Of a DNA stretch of 52,982 bases, positions 23,663 to 32,636 are shown piece after piece. This DNA comes from an uncultured Bacteroidales bacterium (GTDB taxonomy: Bacteria; Bacteroidota; Bacteroidia; Bacteroidales; UBA932), in NCBI GenBank assembly GCA_944322815.1, contig CALUQB010000019.1, positions 1-52,982 of the forward strand, in the 5' to 3' direction. The number at the start of each line of letters is the position of its first letter. Position 1 is the stretch's first letter. The translations under genes and the position numbers were made by a program. Under the pieces are notes generated by a model. That model searched no databases and had not been told where the DNA came from. It saw nothing but the letters and a program-made list of their open reading frames with translations.

Positions 23663-23683
23663 CAGTTCTCCGGACCGGCCATG

Positions 23684-24109
23684 TCAGATGACCTTGACCT
23701 TGAAGATGGCCTTGTGGATTTTTCCTTCTCCGATGAGAGGTGCATGCGCCGTGTCAGGAGCGAAAGTGACAGCTTCTCCAGGGGCGATGGTCTTCGTCTC
23801 CTCTACCGGATCCTTGAAGAACAGGATATCTTTCACCGTGTTCATCTCTCCGTCAGGAATCTTGCATTCGCTGCGTGGCTTGACACCGAATGTCTCCTCC
23901 TTTGAAAGAGGTACCTGGATGTCGATGTATTTGTCGTGGACTTCAAGCCTGGCCTGCTGCGGGGTCTTCATGTCGCTGTCTACGATGTTTACATAGAGGT
24001 TTTCCCCGTCGAGGATATGTTTCCCGTTTTCAAGGGCGTTGAGGTCATGAGTCTGGATAAACTCGATAGCCTTCGCATAGTAAGGGTTGTTCATGAGTTT
24101 GTCTTCCAT
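23684..24109 (-). CDS. YhcH/YjgK/YiaL family protein
   Basis: A 141-residue cupin-like protein of the YhcH/YjgK/YiaL (DUF386) family, whose members are tied to sialic acid or other sugar use. NPYYAKAIEFIQTHDL, LEVHDKYIDIQVPLS, ETFGVKPRSECK and FAPDTAHAPLIGEG match the family, and the His, Glu and Asp residues that would hold a metal are present. I chose the ATG at 24107-24109; a longer frame to 24304 crosses the divergent promoters. No sugar-use genes are next to it, so the substrate is open. Confidence 0.85.
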   Translation of the reverse strand: MEDKLMNNPYYAKAIEFIQTHDLNALENGKHILDGENLYVNIVDSDMKTPQQARLEVHDKYIDIQVPLSKEETFGVKPRSECKIPDGEMNTVKDILFFKDPVEETKTIAPGEAVTFAPDTAHAPLIGEGKIHKAIFKVKVI

Positions 24110-24167
24110 AGCGCTGTCAATTATAGTGATTCTTATGTAATGTTCTGAAATTCCGTCCAATATTCTG

Positions 24168-24199
24168 CTAATATACAAATTTCTTTCTTTTATCGCAAA
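24168..24199 (-). promoter_or_regulatory. Promoter of the YhcH-family gene
   Basis: Reading leftward, TTTG (24199-24196), 20 nt, TATATTAG (24175-24168). The -7 element deviates at one position. It faces the ahcY promoter. Confidence 0.6.
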
Positions 24200-24204
24200 A
24201 TCCT

Positions 24205-24212
24205 TATCTTTG
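24205..24212 (+). promoter_or_regulatory. ahcY promoter -7 element
   Basis: TATCTTTG followed by CA, 21 nt before the ATG at 24234. It overlaps an upstream in-frame ATG at 24210, which therefore cannot be the start. Confidence 0.7.
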
Positions 24213-24233
24213 CATTTCCAAAAAAAGAATCTG

Positions 24234-25487
24234 ATGAAAAGCGAAATAAGAAATGAAGGTCTCTGGCAGGATGGCCGGATGAAAATAGACTGGGTAAGAC
24301 ACAATATGCCGCTTTTGAACGGTCTGGAAAAGGAATTCCGTGATGAAAAACCGTTCCGGGGGCTGAAAATAGCGCTTTCCGTTCATCTGGAAGCCAAAAC
24401 TGCATATCTGTGCGAAGTACTGGCTGCAGGCGGTGCCACGATGTTCGTGACCGGCAGCAACCCTCTTTCCACACAGGATGATGTGGCTGCCGCCCTCGTC
24501 CACGAAGGCCTGAATGTGTTTGCCTGGTATGGAGCCACATCCGAAGACTATCAGAGACATATTCGCAGGGTTCTGGAATCCGGGCCGAATATCATAATCG
24601 ATGACGGCGGAGATCTGGTATCCCTCATGCATTCGGACTTCCAGCATCTGATACCTGAGGTGCTGGGCGGATGCGAGGAGACTACCACGGGTATCCTCAG
24701 GCTCCAGTCCATGAACAGGGCCAGGACACTGCTTTTCCCGATGATGCTGGTGAACAATGCTGACTGCAAGCATCTGTTCGACAACCGTTACGGTACGGGG
24801 CAGTCCGTATGGACAGGCATAAACAGGACTACGAATCTCATCGTGGCAGGAAAGACTGTGGTGGTGGCAGGATACGGATGGTGCGGCAAAGGGGTCGCCA
24901 TGCGTGCGAAAGGCCAGGGCGCCAGGGTGATAGTCACGGAAGTCGATCCCGTAAAGGCTCTTGAGGCCGTGATGGACGGCTTCACGGTCATGAAAATGTC
25001 ACAGGCTGCTTCGGAAGGAGATGTCTTCGTGACTGTCACGGGGTGCAAAGGTGTCATCACGGGACCGGATTTCCAGAAGATGAAAGACGGAGCCATCTGC
25101 TGCAACGCGGGACATTTCGATGTGGAAGTGGATGTGGCCGCCCTGAAAAAGATGGCGGTTGAAGCCAAGCCTGCCCGCCAGAACATCATGGGCTACAAGC
25201 TTCAGAACGGAAACACGATATACATTCTCGCTGAAGGCAGGCTGGTGAATCTTGCGGCAGGAGACGGTCATCCGGCTGAAATCATGGACATGTCTTTTGC
25301 CATCCAGGCTCTCAGCGCGAAGTATCTGGTCGAAAACAGGGACAGGATAGCGCGTATTCCGGGCAGTATGGTATATGAAGTGCCGAAGTCCATCGATCTG
25401 GAAGTGGCGAGACGCGAACTGGCATCCTGGGGCTGTGAAATAGATACCCTTACAGAGGAACAACGTATCTATCTTTACGGAGCATAG
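24234..25487 (+). CDS. ahcY: Adenosylhomocysteinase, short type
   Basis: A 417-residue NAD-dependent enzyme that splits S-adenosylhomocysteine into adenosine and homocysteine and so recycles the by-product of methylation. LSVHLEAKTAYLCEVL and GSNPLSTQDDVAAAL match the substrate domain, DDGGDL near 127 the catalytic region, and VVAGYGWCGKGVAMRAKGQG (about 207-226) the NAD-binding Rossmann loop; the C-terminus ends EEQRIYLYG, whereas most bacterial and eukaryotic enzymes end in K-x-x-x-Y-R-Y. The roughly 40-residue insertion typical of the common bacterial form is missing, so this is the short form known from archaea and some bacteria, some of which act on inosyl-homocysteine. Start at 24234 because the promoter lies over the earlier ATG. 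Confidence 0.88.
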   Translation: MKSEIRNEGLWQDGRMKIDWVRHNMPLLNGLEKEFRDEKPFRGLKIALSVHLEAKTAYLCEVLAAGGATMFVTGSNPLSTQDDVAAALVHEGLNVFAWYGATSEDYQRHIRRVLESGPNIIIDDGGDLVSLMHSDFQHLIPEVLGGCEETTTGILRLQSMNRARTLLFPMMLVNNADCKHLFDNRYGTGQSVWTGINRTTNLIVAGKTVVVAGYGWCGKGVAMRAKGQGARVIVTEVDPVKALEAVMDGFTVMKMSQAASEGDVFVTVTGCKGVITGPDFQKMKDGAICCNAGHFDVEVDVAALKKMAVEAKPARQNIMGYKLQNGNTIYILAEGRLVNLAAGDGHPAEIMDMSFAIQALSAKYLVENRDRIARIPGSMVYEVPKSIDLEVARRELASWGCEIDTLTEEQRIYLYGA

Positions 25488-25515
25488 CCGGCAGCGGACA
25501 TATTGGCGTGGAGGC

Positions 25516-26982
25516 TCAGCCGAAATATCTTCGTTCGTGACGGATAAGCGCGATGAAGATGAACAGCATCACGGTAAATGCCCAGAGCGATGAGCCGCCA
25601 TAGCTGACGAACGGCAGCGGAATCCCTATCACCGGCATGATTCCGATCGTCATGCCTATATTTATGAAAAGGTGCATGAATATACAGCTTGCCACACAGT
25701 AACCGTATATTCTGGTGAAATTCTCGCGGCTGCGTTCGGCATCCTGCAGCACTCTCCATATCAGGAAAGCATAGAGAAGTATCGTGAAAGCGCTTCCGAC
25801 AAATCCCCATTCTTCGCCTATCGTACAGAAAATGAAGTCAGTGCTTTGTTCCGGAACGAAACCGTATGTCGTCTGCGTGCCTTTCAGGAAACCCTTTCCT
25901 GTCAGGCCTCCGGAGCCTATGGCTATCATCGACTGGTTGACATTGTAGCCTACTCCCGTAGGGTCGTCTTTGAGTCCGAGCAGCACCTCTATACGTTTTC
26001 GCTGATGATCCTGCAACACATCGTGGAAGATGAAGTCCACTGAAAACACCAGCAGGATGCCGGCTATGAAAGCTGCCAGGGACATCCATTTGAACCTGTT
26101 CCTTTCCCTGAATGCCTGAATGGCGAAATACGGGAGAGAGAGTATCCCGGCTCCGGCCAGGATGTATTCGAGACGGACAGTCCTCAGGAGGGACTCTTCC
26201 CCTGCATGTGTGATGACGGCTATCCTTTCGAGTCCCCAAGGAAGGACGGCCAGAGCAGCCGCTGCCGGAAGCATGATCATCAGCCATTTCCGTATCTTTC
26301 CGTTATAAAGGGCGTTGCATAACGTGGCTATGATCATCAGTGCCAGTATCGAATAATAAGGGGACAGTGTCAGTGTCAGTATGAACAGAAGTATGGCTAC
26401 TCCTGCCATGAACAGAATCCATCCTGACAGGCCTTCTCTGTAGAGCATGAAGATGAATCCGACATATACAAGGGCTGAACCGGTTTCGCTCTGGGCGACT
26501 ATTATGGCCATTGGCACCAGTATGATGGCTGCAGTCAGTATGAAATTTCTGGGACTGGACAGCTTGTATCCGTATTGGCCCATCACTGATGCAAGCATCA
26601 GTGATGTCGCTATTTTGGATATTTCCGCAGGCTGGAACCGGACAGGACCGAATTCGAACCACGATCTCGAACCTTTGACTTCGACTCCGAGAAATATTAC
26701 CGCCACGAGCAGTGCGATGGTAGCCAGGTAAATGGGCAATGAAAAACTTTCGTATATCTGCGGGCTGATGACGAACAGGATCAGTCCGGCTAGCGAGAAA
26801 GCCGTAATCATCCAGATAAACTGTTTCCCGCTGCGTGTCGCGAAATCGAATATCGACGAAGGTTCGGCAGACTGCACGGATGCGTATATGTTTATCCAGC
26901 CGATGAACACCAGCAGCAGGTAGCAGATGATCAGCGGCCAGTCGAGCGTATCTTTCAGTCCTCTTCCTTTAAATCTTTCCAT
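25516..26982 (-). CDS. rodA: Rod shape-determining glycosyltransferase RodA
   Basis: A 488-residue SEDS-family polymerase of the elongasome, which makes glycan strands from lipid II together with PBP2. It has about ten predicted membrane segments; conserved stretches include WINIYASVQSAEPS near 29-42, FQPAEISKIATSLM near 119-132, QSETGSALVYVGF near 166-178, and GLTGKGFLKGTQTTYGFVPEQSTDFIF near 355-381 with the catalytic-loop Asp. The long loop near 230-330 makes it larger than Escherichia coli RodA, as in many Bacteroidota. Last gene of the mre operon, 3 nt after mrdA. Confidence 0.95.
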   Translation of the reverse strand: MERFKGRGLKDTLDWPLIICYLLLVFIGWINIYASVQSAEPSSIFDFATRSGKQFIWMITAFSLAGLILFVISPQIYESFSLPIYLATIALLVAVIFLGVEVKGSRSWFEFGPVRFQPAEISKIATSLMLASVMGQYGYKLSSPRNFILTAAIILVPMAIIVAQSETGSALVYVGFIFMLYREGLSGWILFMAGVAILLFILTLTLSPYYSILALMIIATLCNALYNGKIRKWLMIMLPAAAALAVLPWGLERIAVITHAGEESLLRTVRLEYILAGAGILSLPYFAIQAFRERNRFKWMSLAAFIAGILLVFSVDFIFHDVLQDHQRKRIEVLLGLKDDPTGVGYNVNQSMIAIGSGGLTGKGFLKGTQTTYGFVPEQSTDFIFCTIGEEWGFVGSAFTILLYAFLIWRVLQDAERSRENFTRIYGYCVASCIFMHLFINIGMTIGIMPVIGIPLPFVSYGGSSLWAFTVMLFIFIALIRHERRYFG

Positions 26983-26985
26983 GAT

Positions 26986-28818
26986 TCAGTCCGTTTTGAC
27001 CTTGTCCATCAGATTCCCGTCCAGGATGCGCTGTTCCAGGGCAGCCCTTCCGGTTTCTCCGTTCAGGTATTTCTCCACCAGAAGCGATGCTATGGGAGCA
27101 GCCCATCTGGCTCCGAAAGATCCGTTTTCGACATATGCCGCCACGGCAATTTTCGGATCGTCCTTAGGCGCGAAACAAATAAAGACAGAATTGTCGTCTC
27201 CCCTCGGATTCTGCGCCGTGCCTGTCTTTCCGCAAATGTCCAGACCGTCGACTGCGGCAATGGTGGCCGTACCTCCAGAGCCCGGGCCTCCGTTTACCGC
27301 CATGTACATTCCTTCAATCACTTCGGGAAACCATACGGTGTCGACCATGGTGTACTGCCTTTCCTTGTATTTGGGATCGATGGAAATGTCTTCCGAATCC
27401 TTGATCAGATGAGGAATGTAGTAGTAGCCGCGGTTTGCCACGGTCGCGCACAGGTTTGCCAGGTGCAGGGGAGTGCATCCGATTTCTCCCTGACCGATAG
27501 ACAGGGAAATGACATTGGTGGCTTTCCATCTTCCCTGGCCGTAGACCTTGTCGTAGTATTTCGAATCGGGAATGAAGCCTCCAAGTTCGGACGGGAAGTC
27601 GCTGCCCAGTTTCTTTCCGAAGCCGAAACTCTGTACATAGCTGTTCCAGACATCCAGCGCTTCCGCGACGGAATCATACTTTCTGTTTTCCAGAATGCCC
27701 CGGAGGACATAGCAGAAGTAAGCGTTGCACGACATCATGATGGATTCCTCGAAATCGATCGGGGAGCGGTGGTCGTGGCATCCGAGTCTGTTTTTCCCGA
27801 AATAGTATCCCATGTGGCAGGGATACTTCGTATCGGGTGTGAATACCCCTTCCTGCAGTCCTATCAGTCCGTTGACGAGCTTGAATACGGAACCTGGAGG
27901 ATAGGCTGACTGGACAGCCCTGTTGAACATGGGTTTATATGGATTTGCCAGTATTTCGTTGTAATGCGATCCTATGTCCGCGAGCATGTCCACGTCTATT
28001 CCCGGGCTTGATACCAGTGTCAGTATCTCTCCTGTGGATGGTTCTATGGCCACCAGACTGCCTACCTTGTTCTGCATGAGCATCTGTCCGTAATGCTGCA
28101 GTTCCGCGTCTATGGTGGTAGTGACATTTTTCCCCGGGACAGCTTCCTTGTCCATTTCCCCGTTCCTGTAGCGGGACTCTATCTTGTTGCGGGAATTTCT
28201 CAGATAGATGTTGTAGCCCTTTTCCCCTTTGAGGTATTCTTCACATGTGGCCTCTATCCCTGTCTTCCCTGCGTAGTCGCCGGCACTGTATCCTTCGTGT
28301 GTTTTCAGGAAGGTAGCGTCCACTTCGGATACATAGCCCAGCAGATTCCCTCCGGCATTGTACGGGTATTCCCTTATGCTTCGGGCCTGTCCGCGGAATC
28401 CTGGAAATCTGTATGCCACCTCCGCGAATTTCATGTATCTTTCGGGAGTAAGCTGTTTGAGCATCACTACCGACTGATAGCCTATGCGTCTGCTGTTCTT
28501 CCGGTATTCCTGCATTTTCTCCCGGACGAACTCCGGCTCTATGTCGAGGACTTTGCACAGTACTGTAGTGTCGAATTCTTCCAGTTCTTTCGGGGTGACC
28601 AGAAGGTCGTAGGCGATCTTGTTGCCTACGAGTATCTTTCCGTTCCTGTCATCGATGATGCCGCGTGGAGGATAGATGATGGAATAGACCATGGAGTTGT
28701 TGCTCGCGTCTATTTTGTACTTTTCGTCTACTATCTGGATGACGAAAAGTCTGGCCAGAATGATCAGGACGGCTATAGCCAGTCCTATCCTCAGCTTGTT
28801 GGGCTTGTCCAGCTTCAT
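26986..28818 (-). CDS. mrdA: Penicillin-binding protein 2
   Basis: A 610-residue class B transpeptidase that cross-links peptidoglycan during cell elongation with RodA. One N-terminal membrane anchor (LRIGLAIAVLIILARLFVIQIV) is followed by the dimerisation-type domain with YPPRGIIDDRNGKIL near 49-63 and the transpeptidase domain: YPPGSVFKLVN near 307-317 has the catalytic Ser and Lys, SCNAYFC near 363-369 the S-x-N motif, and GKTGTAQN near 532-539 the KTG motif. Its start overlaps the mreD stop by 4 nt. A beta-lactam target. Confidence 0.96.
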   Translation of the reverse strand: MKLDKPNKLRIGLAIAVLIILARLFVIQIVDEKYKIDASNNSMVYSIIYPPRGIIDDRNGKILVGNKIAYDLLVTPKELEEFDTTVLCKVLDIEPEFVREKMQEYRKNSRRIGYQSVVMLKQLTPERYMKFAEVAYRFPGFRGQARSIREYPYNAGGNLLGYVSEVDATFLKTHEGYSAGDYAGKTGIEATCEEYLKGEKGYNIYLRNSRNKIESRYRNGEMDKEAVPGKNVTTTIDAELQHYGQMLMQNKVGSLVAIEPSTGEILTLVSSPGIDVDMLADIGSHYNEILANPYKPMFNRAVQSAYPPGSVFKLVNGLIGLQEGVFTPDTKYPCHMGYYFGKNRLGCHDHRSPIDFEESIMMSCNAYFCYVLRGILENRKYDSVAEALDVWNSYVQSFGFGKKLGSDFPSELGGFIPDSKYYDKVYGQGRWKATNVISLSIGQGEIGCTPLHLANLCATVANRGYYYIPHLIKDSEDISIDPKYKERQYTMVDTVWFPEVIEGMYMAVNGGPGSGGTATIAAVDGLDICGKTGTAQNPRGDDNSVFICFAPKDDPKIAVAAYVENGSFGARWAAPIASLLVEKYLNGETGRAALEQRILDGNLMDKVKTD

Positions 28819-29342
28819 CTCCGGCCCTCCTGGTCATCACATGATGTGAGCATGTTGACTACAGGCAGGGAAAGCAGGTAGCCGCATGGCAGAGAGACGG
28901 TGAATTTGATCAGGTTGAAAAGGAAAGGTCTGGTTCCTGCCCCGTCGATGACTATATAGATGGCCAGAAAAACTGTCTGGCAGATCAGAATGCCTGCAGA
29001 TACCTTCGGAAGTCCGCTCTTTCTGATGGATATGTTTTCATTCCTTTCCGAAAGCTCTTTCCCGAACAGGAGCCTGACCAGGAAATTCCTGATGACTGCG
29101 ACAGGGACCAGAGCCGCCATGTTCAGGCCGACTATTCCTTCCGCCAGCCAGTCCACTGCCAGTCCGCACACTGCAGCGACGAACATCAGTATTGTCGTCG
29201 AAATGCCCTGAGGCAGACAGAGTATCAGTGCAGGCAAGATGGTCAGCATGACATACGGACCCGTGTTGATGAAGTTGCAGATCAGGATCTGCCCCACCAC
29301 CAGCAGTATGAACATCAGTGTGAAATTCTGGCTAATCTTCAT
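28815..29342 (-). CDS. mreD: Rod shape-determining protein MreD
   Basis: A 175-residue inner-membrane protein with about five membrane segments, including MFILLVVGQILICNFI near the start and PALILCLPQGISTTILMFVAAVCGLAVDW. MreD sequences are poorly conserved; the assignment rests on topology, length and its position between mreC and mrdA. The start overlaps the mreC stop by 11 nt and the end overlaps mrdA by 4 nt, so translation is coupled. It helps hold the MreBC-PBP2-RodA elongasome together. Confidence 0.88.
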   Translation of the reverse strand: MKISQNFTLMFILLVVGQILICNFINTGPYVMLTILPALILCLPQGISTTILMFVAAVCGLAVDWLAEGIVGLNMAALVPVAVIRNFLVRLLFGKELSERNENISIRKSGLPKVSAGILICQTVFLAIYIVIDGAGTRPFLFNLIKFTVSLPCGYLLSLPVVNMLTSCDDQEGRR

Positions 29343-30156
29343 CTTTCCCCTCCAGTTCTTCTATCTCTTCGTCGTTCATGTTGTTCACTATGGTCACGTA
29401 TCTTATGGCACTGAAATCGGCGAAAAGAGTCACCTTGACATTGTGTGTTGAGCCGTTGACTGCGGTAGCTTCCCCTGTAATGCCGAGCGGAATGTCTGCC
29501 GGGAAAACCGATGAAAAGCCGCTGGTATAGACCGTGTCACCTTCATGAATGGGAATATGGAGAGGAATTTCCCTGAGCTGGGCGCCATTGCTCGAAACTC
29601 CGTCCCAAATCATCTCGCCTACCGGACCTTCTTTCCCTATGCGGGCGCTTACGACCATGCCGGTATTCTTGAAAGACCTGGCGTATGAGTAGTTTTTTCC
29701 CACGGCATCTATTATTCCGATCACTCCTTTGTCCGTGATGATTCCCGAGAATTCTTCTATGCCGTCTTCGGAACCTTTGTCCAGAATGAGATAGTTGTGC
29801 TGTTTGTTGTTGCTGACTTTGACGGTAGTCGCGTGCGTGTATCGGAACCCTCCTGTTACATTCCCCACGCTGTCCGCGGATATGTTTTTTCCTGTAAGGG
29901 CGCGGTATTCGCGGATGATGTTCCGGAGCCTGGAGTTTTCAGTGGCCAGACTGTCGTTCTGCCTGCGCAGCGAAAAATAGTTCCTGACACTTTCGGTGCC
30001 GCCCCATATCGCCCCCTGTACGGCATGTATGCCTTTGGAGATCCAGATATTCTGCATCTGCCCGTTATGCCTGAGCATAACCAATGCAGCTACCTCCAGA
30101 AGTATGAAGACAGCTGCATTTGATACGATCCTGACTATATTCCCGCCTTTGGACAT
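29332..30156 (-). CDS. mreC: Rod shape-determining protein MreC
   Basis: A 274-residue bitopic protein with a membrane anchor near residues 9-25 (VSNAAVFILLEVAALVM), a coiled coil near 60-90 (NDSLATENSRLRNIIREY) and the periplasmic beta-barrel domains that activate PBP2. YLILDKGSEDGIEEFSGIITDKGVIGII and DTVYTSGFSSVFPADIPLG are typical MreC segments. The C-terminus is acidic (EEIEELEGKDED). It begins 1 nt after mreB ends. Confidence 0.94.
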   Translation of the reverse strand: MSKGGNIVRIVSNAAVFILLEVAALVMLRHNGQMQNIWISKGIHAVQGAIWGGTESVRNYFSLRRQNDSLATENSRLRNIIREYRALTGKNISADSVGNVTGGFRYTHATTVKVSNNKQHNYLILDKGSEDGIEEFSGIITDKGVIGIIDAVGKNYSYARSFKNTGMVVSARIGKEGPVGEMIWDGVSSNGAQLREIPLHIPIHEGDTVYTSGFSSVFPADIPLGITGEATAVNGSTHNVKVTLFADFSAIRYVTIVNNMNDEEIEELEGKDED

Positions 30157-30157
30157 C

Positions 30158-31180
30158 CTACCTCATCAGGAAAGGATATCTGTCAGTGTGTTTGAGCGCG
30201 AGACATGTCCCTCTCGCCACCGCCCTCAGCGGATCTTCCGCTACATGGAACGGGATATTCACCTTTTCCGAAAGCCTCTTGTCCAGACCTCTCAGAAGGG
30301 CTCCGCCTCCTGAAAGGTAAATGCCCGTCTCCACGATGTCTGAGTACAGTTCCGGAGGTGTCTGCTCCAGAACATGAAGGACGGCTGCTTCTATCCTGGC
30401 TATGGATTTGTCCAGACAGTGTGCGACTTCCTGGTACGTGATCGTAGCGTCTACCGGATGTGCGGTCATGAGGTTCGGCCCCCTTACGAGCAGCGGCTCC
30501 GGTTCTACGTCCAGATCGGTGATGACAGAGCCCACGGCTATCTTTATCCTTTCCGCAGTGATTTCCCCGACCTTGATATTGTGCTGCTGCTTCATGTAGT
30601 ACTGGATATCGCTTGTGAACACGTCTCCTGCGACCTTGATGCTGTTCTGCTGGACTATGCCGCCCAGGGATATCACGGCGATTTCCGTGGTACCGCCTCC
30701 TATATCCACTACCATATTCCCTTTCGGCGCCTCGACATCCATCCCGATACCGAGAGCGGCGGCCATAGGCTCGAAAATCAGGTAGACGTCACGGCCTCCG
30801 GCATGTTCCGCAGAATCACGGACGGCCCTGATTTCCACCTCCGTACTTCCTGAAGGAATCCCCACAACTATTTTCAGGTTCGGTGTGAACAGATATCTTT
30901 TGCGGCTGTTGACTTCCTTTATGAATCCGCGTATCATCATCTCCGCTGCGTTGAAGTCGGCGATCACACCGTCTTTCAGCGGACGTATGGTCTTGATGCT
31001 CGGATTTACCTTTTCATGCATCAGCTTGGCTTTCTGTCCGAGAGCTATAGGCTTGCCTGTATTATTGTCGATGGCTATGATGCTGGGCTCGTCCAGAACT
31101 ATCTCGTCATTCTGGAATATGACCGTGTTCGCAGTGCCCAGGTCCATGGCCAGTTCTTGTGTCAAGAAAGAAAAACCCAT
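30158..31180 (-). CDS. mreB: Rod shape-determining protein MreB
   Basis: A 340-residue actin-like ATPase that polymerises under the membrane and directs the cell-elongation machinery. ELAMDLGTANTVIF (about 8-21) is the phosphate-1 loop, VVDIGGGTTEIAVI (about 160-173) the phosphate-2 loop and GIYLSGGGALLRG (about 286-298) the adenosine-binding motif. I chose the ATG at 31180 (MGFSFLTQEL) because the longer frame to 31264 runs over the promoter. First gene of the mre operon. Confidence 0.97.
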   Translation of the reverse strand: MGFSFLTQELAMDLGTANTVIFQNDEIVLDEPSIIAIDNNTGKPIALGQKAKLMHEKVNPSIKTIRPLKDGVIADFNAAEMMIRGFIKEVNSRKRYLFTPNLKIVVGIPSGSTEVEIRAVRDSAEHAGGRDVYLIFEPMAAALGIGMDVEAPKGNMVVDIGGGTTEIAVISLGGIVQQNSIKVAGDVFTSDIQYYMKQQHNIKVGEITAERIKIAVGSVITDLDVEPEPLLVRGPNLMTAHPVDATITYQEVAHCLDKSIARIEAAVLHVLEQTPPELYSDIVETGIYLSGGGALLRGLDKRLSEKVNIPFHVAEDPLRAVARGTCLALKHTDRYPFLMR

Positions 31181-31202
31181 TGTTTTGTCATTTTCAAAAT
31201 TA

Positions 31203-31261
31203 ACTGTCAAATTTATGAAAAAAACTCGTTTGTTAGTGTTAATTTCTGTATTTTTGACAGT
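31203..31261. promoter_or_regulatory. Symmetric divergent promoters of mreB and ispD
   Basis: Leftward, TAAATTTGACAGT starts at 31215 and drives mreB; rightward, TATTTTTGACAGT starts at 31249 and drives ispD. The sequence TTTGACAGT is identical in both, so ACTGTCAAA (31203-31211) and TTTGACAGT (31253-31261) form a 9-bp inverted repeat around both start regions. Confidence 0.65.
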
Positions 31262-31281
31262 CAATCAAGTATTTTTCTGAA

Positions 31282-31986
31282 ATGGGAAGAGACAGGTATC
31301 TGATACTGGTCGCAGGCGGAAGCGGAACGCGCATGGGCGGGAAACTGCCCAAGCAATTCGTCGAACTGGGGGGAAAATCCGTGCTTCACCACACATTGGC
31401 ACGCTTTGTCTCCGCAGTTCCTGATATCCGGGTGATAACGGTACTTCCGGATGCGTTCCGGCAGTTGTGGACGGACTACTGTTATACTCACAATGTGATA
31501 TGCAGCCAGAAACTCGTATCCGGTGGCATAACCCGTTTCCATTCAGTGAAAAATGCATTGGAAAAAGTCCCTCCCGGTGCTTTGGTGGCCGTCCATGACG
31601 GTGTCAGGCCGCTGGTTTCACAAGAGATGATCAGAAGGCTGTTCGATGATGCCGGAACCTTTCAGGCCGTGGTTCCTGTAGTTCCGGTGGTGGATACCCT
31701 GAAAGTCCTGAAAAGCGGGAAGGATGCCGGCGGTCACCCAGTCCTGGTCCCTGTACCCGGTGAAAAGGCAGACAGAAGCCGCCTTTTCGCTGCCCAGACT
31801 CCACAGATATTCTGGTCCGAAATCCTCAAGGAGGCCTACACCCAGCCATATTCCACGGACTTTACCGACGATGCGTCCGTTGTGGAATCTTCAGGGGTGG
31901 AAATAAGATATCCGGAGGGTGAGAAATACAATATCAAACTCACGACTCCGGATGATATGCTGATGGCGGCTGCCATGCTCAAATGA
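31282..31986 (+). CDS. ispD: 2-C-methyl-D-erythritol 4-phosphate cytidylyltransferase
   Basis: A 234-residue enzyme of the MEP pathway that joins CTP and methylerythritol phosphate, leading to isoprenoids including the undecaprenyl carrier used for the cell wall. LVAGGSGTRMGGKLPKQF (residues about 9-26) is the nucleotide-binding loop, VAVHDGVRPLVS near 103-114 and AAQTPQIFWSEIL near 172-184 are family motifs, and the C-terminal NIKLTTPDDMLMA is a hallmark. It diverges from the mre operon, and its terminator-free end faces the regulator gene. Confidence 0.95.
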   Translation: MGRDRYLILVAGGSGTRMGGKLPKQFVELGGKSVLHHTLARFVSAVPDIRVITVLPDAFRQLWTDYCYTHNVICSQKLVSGGITRFHSVKNALEKVPPGALVAVHDGVRPLVSQEMIRRLFDDAGTFQAVVPVVPVVDTLKVLKSGKDAGGHPVLVPVPGEKADRSRLFAAQTPQIFWSEILKEAYTQPYSTDFTDDASVVESSGVEIRYPEGEKYNIKLTTPDDMLMAAAMLK

Positions 31987-32000
31987 GACAGGGGCCCGTG

Positions 32001-32531
32001 TTATTCCGCTGCCTGCTGGCTCTTTCTGGCGTTGGCTGAAAAACTGGTATTCTGATATTCCTTCACCCACACCTGACGTTCTATGGCCTGGTCAAGCGAA
32101 ATCTGCGTTTCTGTAGACTGCACGTACGGAATCTTCTGGATGGTATTCACCAGAATCTCCATCAGATGATCGTGGTTGAAACAGTATATCTTCAGAAGAA
32201 GAGCGTATTTTCCCGTGACGAAGTGGCACTCCACGATTTCGGATATCTTCTTGAAGGATTCTATGACTTCAGGATATCTGTTCGACTCGGAAAGCGAGAC
32301 GCTGACAAATGCGCATACATTCAGTCCCAGTGCCTGAGGCTTGACGAGCAGCCGGGATCCGGTGATGACACCGTTCGCCTCAAGTCTTTTCACCCGCTGA
32401 TGTATGGCTGCTCCGGAAACTCCGCACTCACGTGCAATTTCCAGAAAAGGCATTCTTGCGTTTTTGACAAGAAATGACAGGATTTTCTGATCGATCTGAT
32501 CGATGTGATAACTTTGCATTGCCATAATCAT
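32001..32531 (-). CDS. Lrp/AsnC family transcriptional regulator
   Basis: A 176-residue regulator. Residues about 10-62 form the N-terminal helix-turn-helix domain (IDQKILSFLVKNARMPFLE, GVSGAAIHQRVKRLE), followed by the RAM/AsnC ligand-binding domain with VCAFVSVSLSE and VECHFVTGKYALLLKIYC. These proteins form octamers that sense amino acids and control nearby or distant genes. The C-terminus continues about 20 residues beyond the usual end (VWVKEYQNTSFSANARKS). Three in-frame ATG codons (32531, 32525, 32519) leave the start open by a few residues. Target genes are unknown. Confidence 0.9.
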   Translation of the reverse strand: MIMAMQSYHIDQIDQKILSFLVKNARMPFLEIARECGVSGAAIHQRVKRLEANGVITGSRLLVKPQALGLNVCAFVSVSLSESNRYPEVIESFKKISEIVECHFVTGKYALLLKIYCFNHDHLMEILVNTIQKIPYVQSTETQISLDQAIERQVWVKEYQNTSFSANARKSQQAAE

Positions 32532-32636
32532 AAAAATTCAAAGGCGAAGTTATAATAAATTTTAATAAATTACATTAATATTCAGTTAAAAATTACAAAT
32601 TATAAGTCCTGACTGCGATATTGTGATTTTTATATA

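Noticed and set aside
31181-31264. N-terminal extension of MreB
   Set aside because: The extra 28 residues would be encoded over the mreB promoter and do not occur in MreB proteins.
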